Origin: Tachypleus tridentatus
Lineage: Eukaryota > Arthropoda > Merostomata > Xiphosura > Limulidae
Length of the DNA: 64,000 nucleotides
Direction: 5' to 3'
Assembly (NCBI RefSeq): GCF_004210375.1
Contig: NW_027467782.1
Coordinates: forward strand, 26,329,276 to 26,393,275
Of the stretch, positions 1 to 12,262 are shown in pieces. The notes beneath the pieces were generated by a model. The model was not told the origin of the DNA. It did no database searches and saw only the letters and a program-made list of their open reading frames with translations. How positions within the stretch are numbered: position 1 is the stretch's first letter; every line of letters begins with the position of its first letter. A program made the position numbers and the translations under genes.

Positions 1-400
1 CCAAACAGGCAAAAGAGATTTCAAGGTCTATGACTCTAGAAGGAGGAAGTTCAGTTAACTGTAGGCCATGATAAAGGAATTAGAAAGCAAGGACAAGAAA
101 TAAGATCACTGACATGGGGTAGATCTATAAAGGAAGCAATATTATTAACATCATTATCAGAAGATGGGAAAAGAATCAAAATTATTTAAGTTGGGAGTTG
201 TGATGTAGAGAATGGGAAATATAGTAAGACAATGGAATGAGAGATAGAGTGATAAGGTCCAAATAGCATGAGGATGTCTAAAAATTCTCCTCAACGACAA
301 GAGAGCATAACCAGAAGGGGGGAGACAAACAGTAAAAGTTGTCTTTCTCATCATATTCCTTCTCAAAATGAGGGGAAATAATTCATGGCTGCATAATAAA
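1..400. repeat. Purine-rich stretch, possible edge of a dispersed repeat
   Basis: No exon or protein domain is recognised. The plus strand is rich in A and G and its texture resembles the unclassified repeat at 6.2-9.3 kb and the stretch just after the N gap at 59.6 kb. No long exact match was traced, so assignment to that family is only a guess. Confidence 0.25.
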
Positions 401-639
401 ACCTACTACCCTATGCACAATGGCTATCATGCCATTTATGTTTAACATGTTTTCAGTAGCCAAATTAAGAAATTGACAATTGCAAGGTTATTCCTCATCT
501 CAGCAGATGCCAAAGTTGCATGAACTTGAAAGTTCATAGTTTGATAAACTAAAGAAAACAAAGTTCCTTTATTAGATTGCAAACCTCTGTAAGTTATGAA
601 TACAACAAAATACATCAAATACACACAGTGCTAAGGAAG

Positions 640-856
640 ATTAATGAAGAATCTCAGTGGAAAATCTCAGTGCACAGGAAGATTATGTCATGCTCATATT
701 AGTGGAGGGCTTTTATTACATAATAACATCATTATGTAATGGTGAAAATCATGAGAAATCTAGTGAGTGTTGGTTGAAGTTGTTTAAAGAATTGTGGAAT
801 GCAAATCTCTCAGGCAGATGCACAAGAAAGATTGCTTTCTGTGTGAGAAGGTAGGT
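640..856 (+). repeat. Dispersed ~230-bp module, copy 1
   Basis: This segment shares an ordered set of landmarks with 22,990-23,250 and 60,090-60,325: a gtggagggct-like block, then a cat-rich block around aacatcattatgtaat, then atgcaaatct followed by a short caag/gcaca block. The copies are diverged and none encodes a recognisable protein. It is probably part of an old transposon shared by all three places. Confidence 0.5.
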
Positions 857-859
857 ATG

Positions 860-1620
860 GTCTCAGAAGTAAGACATTTTTATATTAATGAATGTATTAT
901 TGTGAACAGTGTGATCTATCTAAAATATTTATCAGGGTTAATATAATACAGTTCAGAAAATGATGGTTTAATTAAACACAAGTGCAATAATAATGTGAAT
1001 TTACTGAGCTTATTTGGAAATATGCAATCCACTTTGTTGATTTTAAAAGTAAAATATACACAAAACTTTACTTAAAACACATTGATAATAGCAAAACAAT
1101 TATGTCATTAACTGAAATGTTGTGGAAAGCAAAATATAACTAAGCAATTACACATGAAAAAGTGGAGTGGTCCACAAATGGCATCTAGCACATGAGTGGC
1201 ATGTGCATTCATGTTAGCAATTTGCTTAGAGATGTGAAGTGTGAAAGTTGGAGTAAAAGTTAGCAATGAAGTGAATGTAAGGAGGGGTATTCCTAACAGT
1301 TGGCCAGACTTCTATAAAAATTATATATCAGTGGTGAAGTGAAGGTGACAACAGCTGAGTGCTTAGCAGGACATATTAACGTTATAAAATATAAACAAAT
1401 CAAAAAAACAATTCCCTATTTTGTTTATTTGATTTATATGTGTATATATCTTTATTTAAGTTAGGTAGTGAAAATTTATGACCATTTTGTTTTCTTGAAT
1501 ATTTTTATAGATACTTTTTTAAATTTATGATGGGGAACATCCCAGAGGTGAAAACTGCCATTGAGTATACTAAAGTTATCTTCTGAATGAGATTAAACAG
1601 TTTCAACAAAAAGGACTGCA
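860..1620. other. No recognised gene
   Basis: AT-rich sequence downstream of the last visible dynein exon on the minus strand. It would be intron if the gene continues beyond the window start. Nothing else is recognised. Confidence 0.5.
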
Positions 1621-1627
1621 ATTTTAC

Positions 1628-1769
1628 CTTTTGAATCAGTTCCAACAACTCACTGGATTTCTTTAGTTTCTCTAAATTTTTTTCAACCTGGAGAACTGCC
1701 AGTACATGTCTGTCTAAAACAGCAGCTTTCATGGTGTCTCTCCAGTTCTTGTCTACAGTTGTGAATCAT
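1628..1769 (-). CDS. Dynein heavy chain, linker exon (KNWRD...LLELIQK)
   Basis: The minus-strand translation reads FTTVDKNWRDTMKAAVLD and ends with KKSSELLELIQK. In axonemal dynein heavy chains of the DNAH3/7/12 type this segment directly follows the invariant [12 protein letters not shown] block, at the N-terminal side of the motor in the linker. The exon has an AG acceptor on its high side and a GTAAAA donor on its low side. It is 142 nt, so its first base completes the split Arg codon left by the exon at 2,231-2,360. The second codon reads TGA (1,766-1,768) where the family has Arg; CGA to TGA would explain it. Dynein heavy chains are the ATP-driven motors of cilia and flagella. Confidence 0.9.
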
Positions 1770-2230
1770 CTGTATTGTATGATAAGAGTATTAAGATGAT
1801 GTAATTATTCAAACAATTATTTAAAAAAACATCTAAGATGTTGGAACACATTTAAAGTTTAAATGTACCACAAAATTATTTAAAAGGTGGTGCTACCTGT
1901 AACAATAGATTTAAACAAATAAAAATATGTTTTCTATTTGTATTTCTTTCCTGTATGGAACGTTTTTAATAACTGCATTTTATTTTTATCACAACTACAT
2001 TTTTCTATTTCAACTAATAAGTATAAGAAGATAATTGAATTACACAAAGCACTAATAATTATATTTGATGTTTAAAATACTAAGCTATATACATAAATAT
2101 GTATATAAAGAGAATAAAAAAGTCAGAGATAAAACAATAATATATAAATTGTCTTCACACAAGCAATAAAATACTACTTATACAAATTCTAAAAACATTG
2201 AGGAAATATTAAAATAGTTGTAGTGCATAC

Positions 2231-2360
2231 CTTCCCTCCTCTGGCATTTGAGCCATAATATCAGGGGAACTAAAGATTGGCTCTAAATATAGCCATGTAG
2301 CTTGAACTTTAACCACTCATCAATTATCTCTCTAACATCAACAACTTGTGTTCCCACTCT
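2231..2360 (-). CDS. Dynein heavy chain, linker exon ([19 protein letters not shown])
   Basis: The exon carries one of the most conserved stretches in dynein heavy chains: IIDEWLK, then [12 protein letters not shown], then [13 protein letters not shown]. The two parts lie in different frames. A base is missing near 2,306-2,308, where TTAAAGTTCAA would be in frame with one more G. Length 130 nt plus one restored base leaves two bases, which fit the next exon at 1,628-1,769. The acceptor (TTTTACAG) and the donor (GTATGC) are both good. The family is certain; which axonemal paralogue it is remains open, with DNAH3/7/12-like the best guess. Confidence 0.92.
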
Positions 2361-3244
2361 CTGTAAAATGAAAAATAAAAAAGTGAAAATACTTCACAAT
2401 TTGAAATATATAGTATATGAAATATAAAGGTATATATAGTGTTTATCATAAAATAAAAGTAATATTTAACAAAGAAAAAATTATTAGAATATAATTAATT
2501 TGATAAAAATATTTTATCAAACCTTTTTTTACATTTATGAAACATTACCTTTAAGTTTTTCTAAAAACACAGTAAACATTACTCCTTAGTATAACACGTT
2601 TCTTTTACACTATCATTTCAAACATAGTCCTTTTTAGATTTTTTTCATGTATATATCTATCTTTATGTGTATTTGTCTTTAAGAAAACAATACACACACA
2701 TACACATGTATATGATTATATCTGTACTTAAAAAAATTGAGAACGACCATCAACTATGTTACAAAAAAAAATTAATTTTTTGCAGCTTACTTTAACCACA
2801 AATAGAGTTAGCTAGCATTCCTGTCAAATGAAATGCATGTGTATCAACATAAAACTAATTTATTCGTTGTGGGCCTGGACTATTAATGAAATATCCAGTT
2901 TCAGACAAGAAAGAAGACTGAATATTGTTTGTGAGTTTGTAAAATTTTAGTATATAAATAATTATTTCTCATAATTATTTTTAATAACTGTTATTATAAA
3001 TTGTATTGTTTTTTTGTATGTCAAAATTGGTTTGTGTTAAGAAACTTGTGTGTATTAATCCTGTTGGCAAATATTGTAAATTTAATACATTGTGACATTT
3101 AATTATCTTCTAAATTAAAATTAAAATGTCTAGTTATTTGAAATCGTAATATGTAATGTATGTAACGTAATTAGTTGTAGACTAATAGATAAATTATAAT
3201 ATGTAACATACGTAATAAATGTCAATATTATTTTCATTTCTTAC

Positions 3245-3323
3245 CTTAGAGTTCATCAACTCCTGAGTGCTTTTTGGAATGGTTAAAGCTTTATCTACAA
3301 TGTGTTTGTACTCATCACAAATC
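3245..3323 (-). CDS. Dynein heavy chain, tail exon (ICDEYKHIVDKALTIP)
   Basis: The 79-nt exon reads ICDEYKHIVDKALTIP then KSTQELMNSK. Joined to the exon at 5,262-5,473 through a split Arg codon it gives EESKR-ICDEYK, matching the family pattern EENKR-ICEEFE...ALTTP..TQELME in the dynein tail. Acceptor TTGTAG and donor GTAAGA are both present and the frame is intact. Family members have roughly 350 more residues between this segment and the IIDEWLK block, but the next recognisable exon lies only about 0.9 kb away. Confidence 0.9.
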
Positions 3324-3667
3324 CTACAAGATAAAAACTTATACATGTTGTGCCATGTTAGTTAAAATTAAATAAAAGTAGGCATTTATGAAGAAAACTC
3401 AAAAACTGCATGTTAAATATATAGAGCAATCAAACAATTTCTCTTAAGTGTTTAGTTTTTCACATCTGTATAATCAAAGTGTATTTTCTTTAACAATAAA
3501 TCATTACTTCTTGGTGTTCTTGTGTGTCAATCATATGTGCAAACACAGGTATCTTAACCTTTAGTGAATACAGTGTACACAGTGTAACGTGGTTTCATAC
3601 ATTTACTGCTACAGTAATTATATCTCATACACTAAGCCAATAATGTACAGTGACTCCTATTTCTTAC

Positions 3668-3811
3668 TTGTGTCAAAGAGGCATTAAAACAGGAAGTTCA
3701 ATTCCAATAGCTGTTCAGCAAACTTATTCCTTTCAGCAACCATCCTATTCAAAAAATCCTCCACAATAAGCAGTTTGAATATTCCAACTGGAACAGCCTC
3801 TTGTAGCAAAC
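3668..3811 (-). CDS. Possible dynein tail exon, out of order
   Basis: A GTTACAG acceptor and a GTAAGA donor bound 144 nt whose main frame reads VEDFLNRMVAERNKFAEQLL. This loosely fits the dynein tail segment with a P..IF...IVEE and R.RF.EELE pattern. In the protein that segment lies after the ICDEYK exon, yet here it lies before it in transcript order. The frame stops just before the donor unless one base is altered. It may be a misplaced dynein exon, an exon of another gene, or chance. Its identity is weak. Confidence 0.35.
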
Positions 3812-3829
3812 CTGTAACCAGTTGAGGCT

Positions 3830-5255
3830 ATGCAATAAAATAAATATTAGTTGGACTGATACATTTAGCTCGAACAATCAGCCACCTGTCAGTTTATACC
3901 AGTATTCCAGTGCACTGTCAGTGTCTGGGTTATTGTATCTGCCATGGATGAAGCAGTTTGAAAAAAAACCTAGTATTTACACTCCAGTCCTCTTGAATCA
4001 TCAGGCTCACAAGGTTCATAATTACTACCTACTTCATCCTCTTCAAATGACTGTGCATTGGAATTTTGTAAATTACTTGCAGTTTCATTCAGAGTAAAAC
4101 TCTAAACAACTTTGCTATCTTGTTGCCATAATAGTAATCAAAACAAGGCACTGCAGAAATCTCAGGTCATGTGAACTGAAATTTTAGTAAAAAAATACTT
4201 TCTACTAATTGAAAGAGGGAAACACACATGCATGATCATTGTACAATACTAAAGGACTGTTTATCTGTTTGCTTACACACAGTTATAGCATCTTTGCTGA
4301 TTGATGTGTTAACACATCATTAGTGCCTGATTAATAGAAATGACTCATTAGTACTTCATTGGTGATGAACATGTTAATCCAACAATAATAGTAAGGCTTT
4401 TCTCAATTGTACAGAATTTCCAGTCATCGTGTAAGTCTAATATTTTGTTTATTAGGGTGAAAACCTGAAGGTGAAGAATAGAAGTGATATAAATAAACAA
4501 ACGAAAATGGTTATAGTTATTACCATGAAATAAGACTTTATTAGTTAAAAGAAGTTTCAGTTCTATATCAACAAAAATCATAAATAGCAAGAGTACTACA
4601 AATGACTCAATACAATCTAATGATTTTAGGATTTCATTTTCTAGTTCATTGATTTACAACAGTAAGTATATTTTACAATTTTTTTTATACTGGTTGACTT
4701 TCATTAAGGCATTTTATTTTAATTATGATCTGTAATAACTGATGTAGTTCTAAACTAGTTGGCTTTCGACTATAACATACATAATTTTGTAAGGGTCAGA
4801 TATGTTTTAAAATTGTCTTTCACAAATTATCAGTGTTACCTTTTAGCTCTTCTGAATATTTGTAGAGAATAATAACCCAATAAACAATAGATTCCTACTT
4901 CCTTCTATATATACTTCCTTCTGTTTAATAGATTTTACAAAAATACAACTTAACAACTTATGCATCATTTTTTATTTGTTATCTTTTTTATGTCAGGATA
5001 GGTTATCAACTTTAAAATATTTTAATAAATTTATAAAATGACTATTATCAAGTAGATAAGATAATATATTAGATGACATAACTGTGAAGGTACTTATTAG
5101 TGTAAATTAATATTTACTGTGCAATAAAAAAATGCTACACACTTTTTAAATTAACAGTATGTATCTAATACCCTCTCATTTTATGCTTTTTGTTGATAAA
5201 CTGATTAGATTAGAATTTATAACATTAAAAAAGTCTGTGCTTAAATTTTTTATGG
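3830..5255. other. Dynein intron sequence
   Basis: Between the tail exons at 3.3/3.7 kb and 5.3 kb nothing beyond AT-rich sequence is recognised. No transposon domain was seen in any frame. Confidence 0.5.
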
Positions 5256-5261
5256 TGTTAC

Positions 5262-5473
5262 CTTTTACTTTCTTCCTGGTGCTCATTTGAGATGTTATTC
5301 AATAACTTTTCCAAAAGGATCTCTGTTTGACTAGCTAAAGACTCATAATGTTCCCGAAAATCCAACTGGAACATTCCGAGATCAACAATTTTGTCTGCAG
5401 TGTACATAAATTTGTTGATCCAGGATTTATACTCATAAACCTGTTTTCTCCATACTTCAAAGCTGCTCTCACT
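5262..5473 (-). CDS. Dynein heavy chain, tail exon (KIVDLGMFQLDF)
   Basis: The frame is fully open: SSFEVWRKQVYEYKSWINKF, then KIVDLGMFQLDF, ending LLEKLLNNISNEHQEESKR. This is the dynein tail block with the LGMFE-type core followed by a helix ending in EENKR. The 212-nt exon starts in phase 0 after the exon at 13,084-13,361 and ends with two bases of an Arg codon completed by the exon at 3,245-3,323. The donor is GTAACA. The acceptor is TTAG; a second AG lies two bases downstream, so the exact border could shift by two bases. One of three visible dynein exons without a frame break. Confidence 0.92.
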
Positions 5474-5499
5474 CTAACATATTAAACAGTGATTTTTTC

Positions 5500-6155
5500 A
5501 GTCTAATGAAGATGCATTATTGGGAAATAAAAAAATAATAAACTAAAAAATACATAAAAAATGTTATCATAAAACTGTTTTTGAACAAAATTTACAGATT
5601 TAAAACATATTTTAGGATAGCAAAAACTATTTTAGAATTAGGACCTCCTTCTTTTCTTTACTAACATCTCTAACTGAACACTTCAATGAATGAAGTTCTT
5701 AAAAATAAGTTCAAACAGTGTTAGGTAGTGCAAATCAAAGACCTGCATATCACATAACAAGGTTCTTGAAATTTCAGTGGAAAAAGAACTAGAAGGTTTC
5801 GATGGAAAAATTTAATATCTAATAAACTTAATAAAATATCAAATTAAAAGTATTTATATACGTCTAATAATGTAAATGAAGAGAATTTATCTTTACAGGA
5901 AAAACTTTGCAAAAAAAGCAAAAAAAAGCATGAATATGACTTATTGCAAAAGTTTTACTATATCAAAGAAAGAAAAATAGTTTTTTGAATCAATAATACA
6001 AGTGAGTTTGGTAAACCTTAGACACAGAATTATAAATTCAAAATGCAAAAAAATTATTTTTTTAAAGTTCAGAAGTTGACATTTTTCATACACTGAAAAT
6101 GTATTATAAATAGGTACTTACTTCGTCTTACATAAAGCTATCTCAACCTTTTTCT
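5500..6155. other. Dynein intron sequence
   Basis: AT-rich with several A-runs. No gene, transposon domain or clear repeat is recognised before the dispersed element begins near 6.2 kb. Confidence 0.45.
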
Positions 6156-6159
6156 GCCC

Positions 6160-9100
6160 TCTAAGCATTGTAAAACATTTTCATGATCAGCCTGCCAGTT
6201 AATATACTTCACCAATTTCACATGATACCTCAACATGTACATATCATGTGAATACTCTCCACTAATTTTTTGCATCACCTACATTTGTGCAGCTACCTCC
6301 CTCTGCTATTGTTATTCAATCCTCACTTTCATGGCAGGTTATAAAAGAAGAACACCAGCCAAGGGTAGAGGAAGTAAGCAGCTATCAGAAATGCATTTTC
6401 AGTGCATGAAATATGTTAACTTCCAATATGGTCTTACCTCCTTTCATATAAAACTTGAATTCAACACTGCAAAGTTTTAGCATACAATGTGGGAACCAAG
6501 TGGAAAGTGACTCCCCTGAATGAATGTATGTGCTTTGAGATGAAAATGAAACACACTTATGAGGTACCATACTGACTTCTGGAACAGGTATGCTCTTTGC
6601 TCATGATGTAGGAAATGAATCTGACATAGGTGTAATCCACAGTAAAATATAAACAGAATTAGCTACATACACGTGCAATCTCAACCAGACAAATGAGATT
6701 TCATGACTTGTCCTTGGCATTAGAAGGTTGATGATGAAAAAAAGATAAATTATGACATAAACATAAACGTGACTAAGCCACGTGGACTGTGTTATCTATA
6801 TATATACGTAACAAGCCTAATCATAAGTATACAGGAATTAAGAAGTGGAAGTTAGCTTCTGGCTGAAACTGGACAAACTCCCAAAACCACATTAGGAACA
6901 AGAAGTATAATACATCAAAACTAGCATTACAGGGTTGCCTCAAATCAACCTCATGAACAAAGCAATATCTGTAACCAGTGTCACGAACAGAAATCGTTCA
7001 TTACCCAGTCATAAATACAGGAAAGAGATATCCAGCATCTGGAATTATTAGGAAGATTTGTAACACTTACTCAACCATAGGAACAGTGCACTTATGTCCT
7101 GTATCTGTCACTGAGAAGCAGGTGAAGTCCCCCCAAACTCAATTGTAGGAGCTGGAAAAGAACCTCCTGCAACCAGAATTAATGAGAATAGGAGTCTCTA
7201 CCATAAACAGCTATAAGAATAGGAGAGTGTCATCCTGCACCTAGTTTTAAGAGGAGGATTCTGTATAGGCTTGGCCTGCTATAACCTATTTGTTACTTTA
7301 TTTTGACAGGAGTCCACCTGATAAAAAGCATCCAGAGGAAATGGAAGAAGGCAGATCAGCCTTGCCCTCTTCTAACTGGTAAAGTAAATTTCTAGTCTCA
7401 CTCATGATCAATCTTTTCAGAAACTAAGAAATGGGTAAGAACTCCCATGTTACACTGAAAGAAAAAAGGGGGAATTACATGTGGTGGGGAGTCCAGAGGA
7501 CCATCACACTAGAGAAAGTACAATGGGTATCTTTAATTCCTACTTTTAAAAGCATATCACTCCCAATTAATGCAATCAAAAGGTCAGCAAGCATGGGTGA
7601 TAATCCCCTTCTGCTATACTCAGGAAGTCCATGAGTGATGGTCTCCAAATGATATATACATATACATACCACAGGGTATGCTACAAGTGGTCTTGTTGAA
7701 ACATCCCATTCCTACAGTGAGTGTTATAATGTAATCATGACGTCAATAGTGCATATCTGACCAGGCAAAAAAGATATGACAAAATGATGAATAAGGTGAG
7801 AAAACACATTGTGGAGGTGGGGGCCTTCCATGGAGGAGTTAGAATACACCAGCCTAATGAGTTATTATGAAAAATGAAAGGTTTCCAGGGTATAAAAGTT
7901 GGGAAATTGAACCTCAAAAGTAGTCAGGAAATACCACATAAAATCATAAGGAGAGAACTAGACAAAAGTTGATCAGCATCAGCACCAGTGAAAGATGAAA
8001 GTGATAGTCAAACAGCATCCATGAGCAGCACAAATCTTAGGGATGAAAGACCAGTTAAGCAGTATGACATAAGAGAAATGGTAGAAGAAGCAGGTAACAT
8101 TGAAAACAGAAATATCTAATTTGTGATTTCCATAAGCAATGAGGAGAAGAAAATAAAATCTTGAGGGGGGAAGAGGATGATGGAACATGAAAATGAAAGT
8201 TCAAAGGAAGAATGGTAAAGATGTAAAGAATCATTCTAAGATCCCAATCATGCATATTAAAGGAACATAGAGGATGCATGACTTGAAATAATAAAAAATG
8301 GTGAGAAATGAAACGGAAAGACAAAACCTGCAGAAAAGGAATGTGTTTGACAAGTCCATCAGATATCTAGAAATGACCAACGTGGAGAACCCTTTGTCAA
8401 ACAACCAGGTGAAGAACAAGGAAAGAGAATGAACAGAAGGGTAGAAAGGAAAAAACTCACAACAAATAGATCAAAGTCTTAAGGTATACTCTCACCTATG
8501 TGGTAAATGGACATGAAAGAAGGACTAAGGGTACAAGAAAAAAAAAGATGTAACACATGGAGTCAATCCCTGGGCTGAAACAATGCACCTGACAAAAGCC
8601 ATGTATGAAGGCAGAGTGTGGTGACATCTGGACGAACAATATATAACTGAAATCAACAGAATACAGATTTAAGGGTAGACAAAGGTTACACAAGTAAAGG
8701 CTGGAGCAGTGAGAATGATGGTTATATTGGCCAAGACAGAACCACTAGTAAAACAAGACATAGTGTGGTTTGGAATAAAAATAGAACTCTTGAAAGAATA
8801 TCAAATAAGATATTAAGCATAATTGTGAAGAATTCTCCAAACTTGACTGAACACGACTACCCCCCAAAGTTAGTGGATAATAAACAGAAGAAGAAAGAAA
8901 AGGAAATTTGGTGATCCAGTGGAGAAAGGCATAAATGAGATATCTCCAACTGAAAACATATCCACCTACAGGCCTGTAGATTAAGAGACTATTCCACATG
9001 TAGAATCTTGTTGGGAGGAGATAAAAAAATCCACTACCAGATTTAGGAGAAAAGGCAAGTGAAGACCACAAAGTGGTAATTGTGGGCCCAGAAAAGAGAT

Positions 9101-9300
9101 TTAGGATCTGAAAACACAGAGACCTTGAACTGTTACTTCCTGGCTCTGTGATACGAGTTACTACAGTGAAGATGTCAGAATGTAACATTACCACCCACTC
9201 CATGATAGAGAGAGGAAGAAAGTAGGATAAAGCTTGATGAACTGCCAAAAACTTGAGAATGGTGATATGGAAAGAAGAACTCCAAGCTGTAGATTACAAG
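6160..9300 (+). repeat. Unclassified ~3 kb dispersed repeat, copy A
   Basis: This block is collinear with 46,100-49,110. Shared landmarks appear in the same order and nearly the same spacing (offset about 39.7 kb): gaacaggtatgctctt (6,580 and 46,368), a ggggagtcc-type block (7,485 and 47,202), gagtgatggtct/tagtgatggtcc (7,634 and 47,350), tgaccaggcaa (7,757 and 47,510), and ctgaaaacacagagacct/atct (9,110 and 48,820). Both are inside or beside dynein-gene territory in the same orientation. Minus-strand frames here are long (up to 167 codons at 8,745-9,248) but hydrophobic, match no protein I know, and are not conserved in the other copy, so they are unlikely to be genes. Confidence 0.6.
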
Positions 9301-9399
9301 GATAAAATGGCATTACTAGTGTCATGAACATAAGAAAAGAAATCAAAGCAAAGCTCAGCTCTGTAACCAGGAAAGAATAAAACATGTCAGTGATGGAAC

Positions 9400-10470
9400 A
9401 AAACAAACATTTAAGTTCTAAGTTTACAAAATTAGTATGATAAGGCACATAGTGAAGAATTACAAAAAAACAACAGCATTTATTCAAATAGAACAATCAA
9501 GTACCTATTTCTGGTATGTAATCTAGAAATTATCTAAATCTACCTAATTAGCAAAGTACTTATAAGTATCAAATAGACAACCATCTAAGTGTATCTAGCC
9601 CACAAAATATGTAATAATAATAACTGTGCAAAATGATTAAGATTACCTAGAAAACACATTAATAATCCACATCTAACTTACAATTCATCTGAAGTAATCT
9701 AGATGACAAAGGACACATAATTACATCAAACACTGAAGAAAATTATGAGAATAAAGCATGGAGATAAAAACAATGAAAAATATCATTCTTATAGATTAGT
9801 GAATTACATGTTACTAGTAAAGATATGTGACATACAAGCTATTTAAACATATATAGCTTAAAAAGTACTGATAAATATCAGACAAACCATCTAAATCGGC
9901 ATAGTCCACAAAATAATAAAAAAAATGTGCAAACCAATAAAAATTACCTAGAAAACACATTAAGAATCAATATTAATTCACAAATCCTCTAAATTAACCT
10001 AAAGAAAAAAGGACACATTTAAGTCCTACACTAACAAAAATTAAGATGATAAAGCACACAGTTAAGATTGATGAAGAAAATTATTAAAAGATAATAAGAA
10101 TTGTTTGTCTGAAGTTAAGCACAAAGTTTCACAATGGGTTATCTATGCTCTGTCCACCATGGGTATTGAAACCCAGTTTCTGATATTGTAAATCCACAGA
10201 CATACTGTTGCACCATTTGAGAGCTGGAATAACAAATAAGATGTTACAAGTAGTAATCATGTGTAACTTGCAATCAATTTAAACATACTTAGTTAAAGAA
10301 CTAAGTGAAAATAACCTAACAAGCCCTTGAAATTTGTTAAGTCTACACAGTATTTAATATTAATGAATATGCAAAGAAAAACAACAAAGTAATAATCAAT
10401 ATCTCATTTGCAATGCCTCTAAAGACACTTAGATGACAAATGACACATAAATTTCTAACATAGCAAAGTC
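9400..10470. repeat. Degenerate tandem repeat, unit about 300 bp
   Basis: The block around 9,580-9,720 (accatctaa, tagcccacaaaat, attacctagaaaacacatta, aaaggacacata) recurs about 305 bp later at 9,888-10,015, and part of it recurs again at 10,370-10,450. Units are eroded. A SINE at 10,105-10,225 interrupts the series. It lies in the long dynein intron between 5.5 and 13.1 kb. Confidence 0.6.
10105..10225 (+). mobile_element. tRNA-derived SINE, short type
   Basis: Matches the short SINE seen repeatedly here: a gaagttaagcacaaag head, a gctctgtccaccatgggt block, then attgaaacccagtttct and a gacatactg end. The gggtat(c/t)gaaaccc core resembles an RNA polymerase III B box. The best other copies in the window are at 22,005 and 53,243. 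Confidence 0.7.
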
Positions 10471-11990
10471 TAAACAGAGATGACACAAAATACTTAATTC
10501 TTCCATTTTTAGACAAGGACAAAGCCACACAAAAGTATTGGAGCCAAGCTACAAGTGTATTAACCAAGTGTGAAGCATTCATGTTGAAATACTTATCATG
10601 GATTCCCTGATAGAGCTGGAAGCAACAGGATAAAGGACAGGAAGAACAATTCACCACCAAAGTGAATGACATTGCAGTACAGGAATGGGTGGAAGGTGAA
10701 AACTCTTTAAGAAGTGTACAGTGTAACAGATTAAAATAAGCTACTAGAGAAAAAGAGTCCAAATTATTTTCTCATTAATTGTATTTTTCTCAGAAACAAT
10801 GCCACATGAAAAATAAGAAGAAATAACTGTTGAACATACAAACGTAGCTTCCTGCAAATTAAGACAAACTTTCTTTGCAGATGAAGTCTAACCTGATTCC
10901 TGAGAAGCTGTTTAACAGTAACATTTTCGACTGTAACAGGAAATGCATAGTTGACACAATGTTTGCAATTCATGAGATCTCTTATATTTCAGTAGCATGC
11001 AAAAAAACATAACTAAACAATGCTGTACCAATAGAGAAGGTGTGAAAGGAGGTAAGACCATATCAGAAGTTAACATTTTTCTTGTGTATTTCTTTCAGAA
11101 TCTGCCAATTCTTAAAAGTGAGGATTGAGTGAGAATGGCAGAAAGAGCTAAGCTGCTTCAATATAGGTAGCACAATACTGTTGGTGGAAAGTAGTCGCAT
11201 GATATGTACATGTTCAGAAATGGTGCAAAATTGATAGGGGTATATAGACTGGTGCACTGATTGAGAAAAGTTTTTAACAATGCTCAAAGAGCAAAAGAAA
11301 TGTGATATAGCTGTGTTTGAGATCATACTGGAATAATTATTATTAAAACAATGCAACACATATAATACAATATGTTAATAATATAATAACACTTATTTAT
11401 TGCTAAAGTACAGTTTATTAATACAATCACACTGTCTGCTTTAAACTCAATTATCAAATAATACAAATATTACTATGTAACCAAGAGTTTACCAACACAG
11501 TTACATAATAAACTCTCTAAAGACACAGAGCATTGTTTACTAACACAATCACATTGTAGTGTTAATGAACAAAATGACATTATGATTTTTTTGGTTTTAA
11601 AACACTTAAGTAACACAGACACAAATATCAGACACTAAATATTCCACTTAATAAATCAAGTAACAAAAGTATTTAAAATTTTTACTCTCAGAATATAGTC
11701 TTCTAACATAGTCCAATGCAGAACTTCATATTGTTTTACATTAACCTGCTATATTGCTGTCATTTACACAATATTTAATTATTCTTGTTAATTTGTCTTG
11801 TGAGGTTCATTAACATATATTTCTTTACATCTAGCAAATGTTTAGTATTATTTAATTGGTCCTGAAGTCTCCACAATGTTCTATTTACAAAGGCCTTCAG
11901 TAAATTCTTAAACTAGAAAAACACATTATAGCAAAAAAATATCTGATAATAATGGCCTCTGAAGAGAATACATAAAAAAGTTTGTGTGTG
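10470..11990. other. Dynein intron sequence, nothing certain
   Basis: A short segment at 11,040-11,090 is the reverse complement of sequence at 6,400-6,450 (the block containing ggtcttacctcctttcat), so part of the dispersed element is present inverted. The rest is AT-rich with no recognised gene. Confidence 0.4.
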
Positions 11991-11999
11991 TGTTTTTTA

Positions 12000-12106
12000 T
12001 ACAGCAAAGTCACATTGGGCTATCTGATGAGCCCACTGAGAGGAATCGAACCCCTGATTTTAGCTTTGTAAATCTGGAGACATACCGCTGTACTAGCGGG
12101 GGGAGA
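12000..12106 (+). mobile_element. tRNA-derived SINE, short type
   Basis: Contains gggctatctgatgagcccac, gaatcgaacccctgatttt, and ends gacataccgctgtactagcg. The first quarter and the poly-purine end are diverged. The gaatcgaacccc box is the best-preserved B-box-like element among the short SINE copies here. Confidence 0.65.
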
Positions 12107-12159
12107 AAAGCTTTAATGAAGAAATGTAGTAAAAATTTATTGTTGTTTTAGTAAAATCC

Positions 12160-12262
12160 TACACATTGGACTGTGTTTTCTGTCCACTGTAGTGAATTGA
12201 ACTCATGAATTTAGAGATTTAAATCCATAAAGTTACTGCTGACCCACTGGGTTTGGGGACTG
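12160..12262 (+). mobile_element. tRNA-derived SINE, decayed
   Basis: Shows the same order of blocks as the preceding SINE (acattggactgtgttttctg, gaattgaactcatgaat, and a tactgctgacccactggg end) but is more diverged. The two copies lie about 60 bp apart in the same orientation. Confidence 0.5.

Noticed and set aside
8745..9248. 167-codon minus-strand open frame
   Set aside because: Hydrophobic, low-complexity composition, no recognised domain. It lies within a dispersed repeat, and the frame is not kept in the second copy at 48-49 kb.
12000..12106. tRNA gene suggested by gaatcgaacccc
   Set aside because: No cloverleaf could be completed. The surrounding blocks match the short SINE found at other places in the window.
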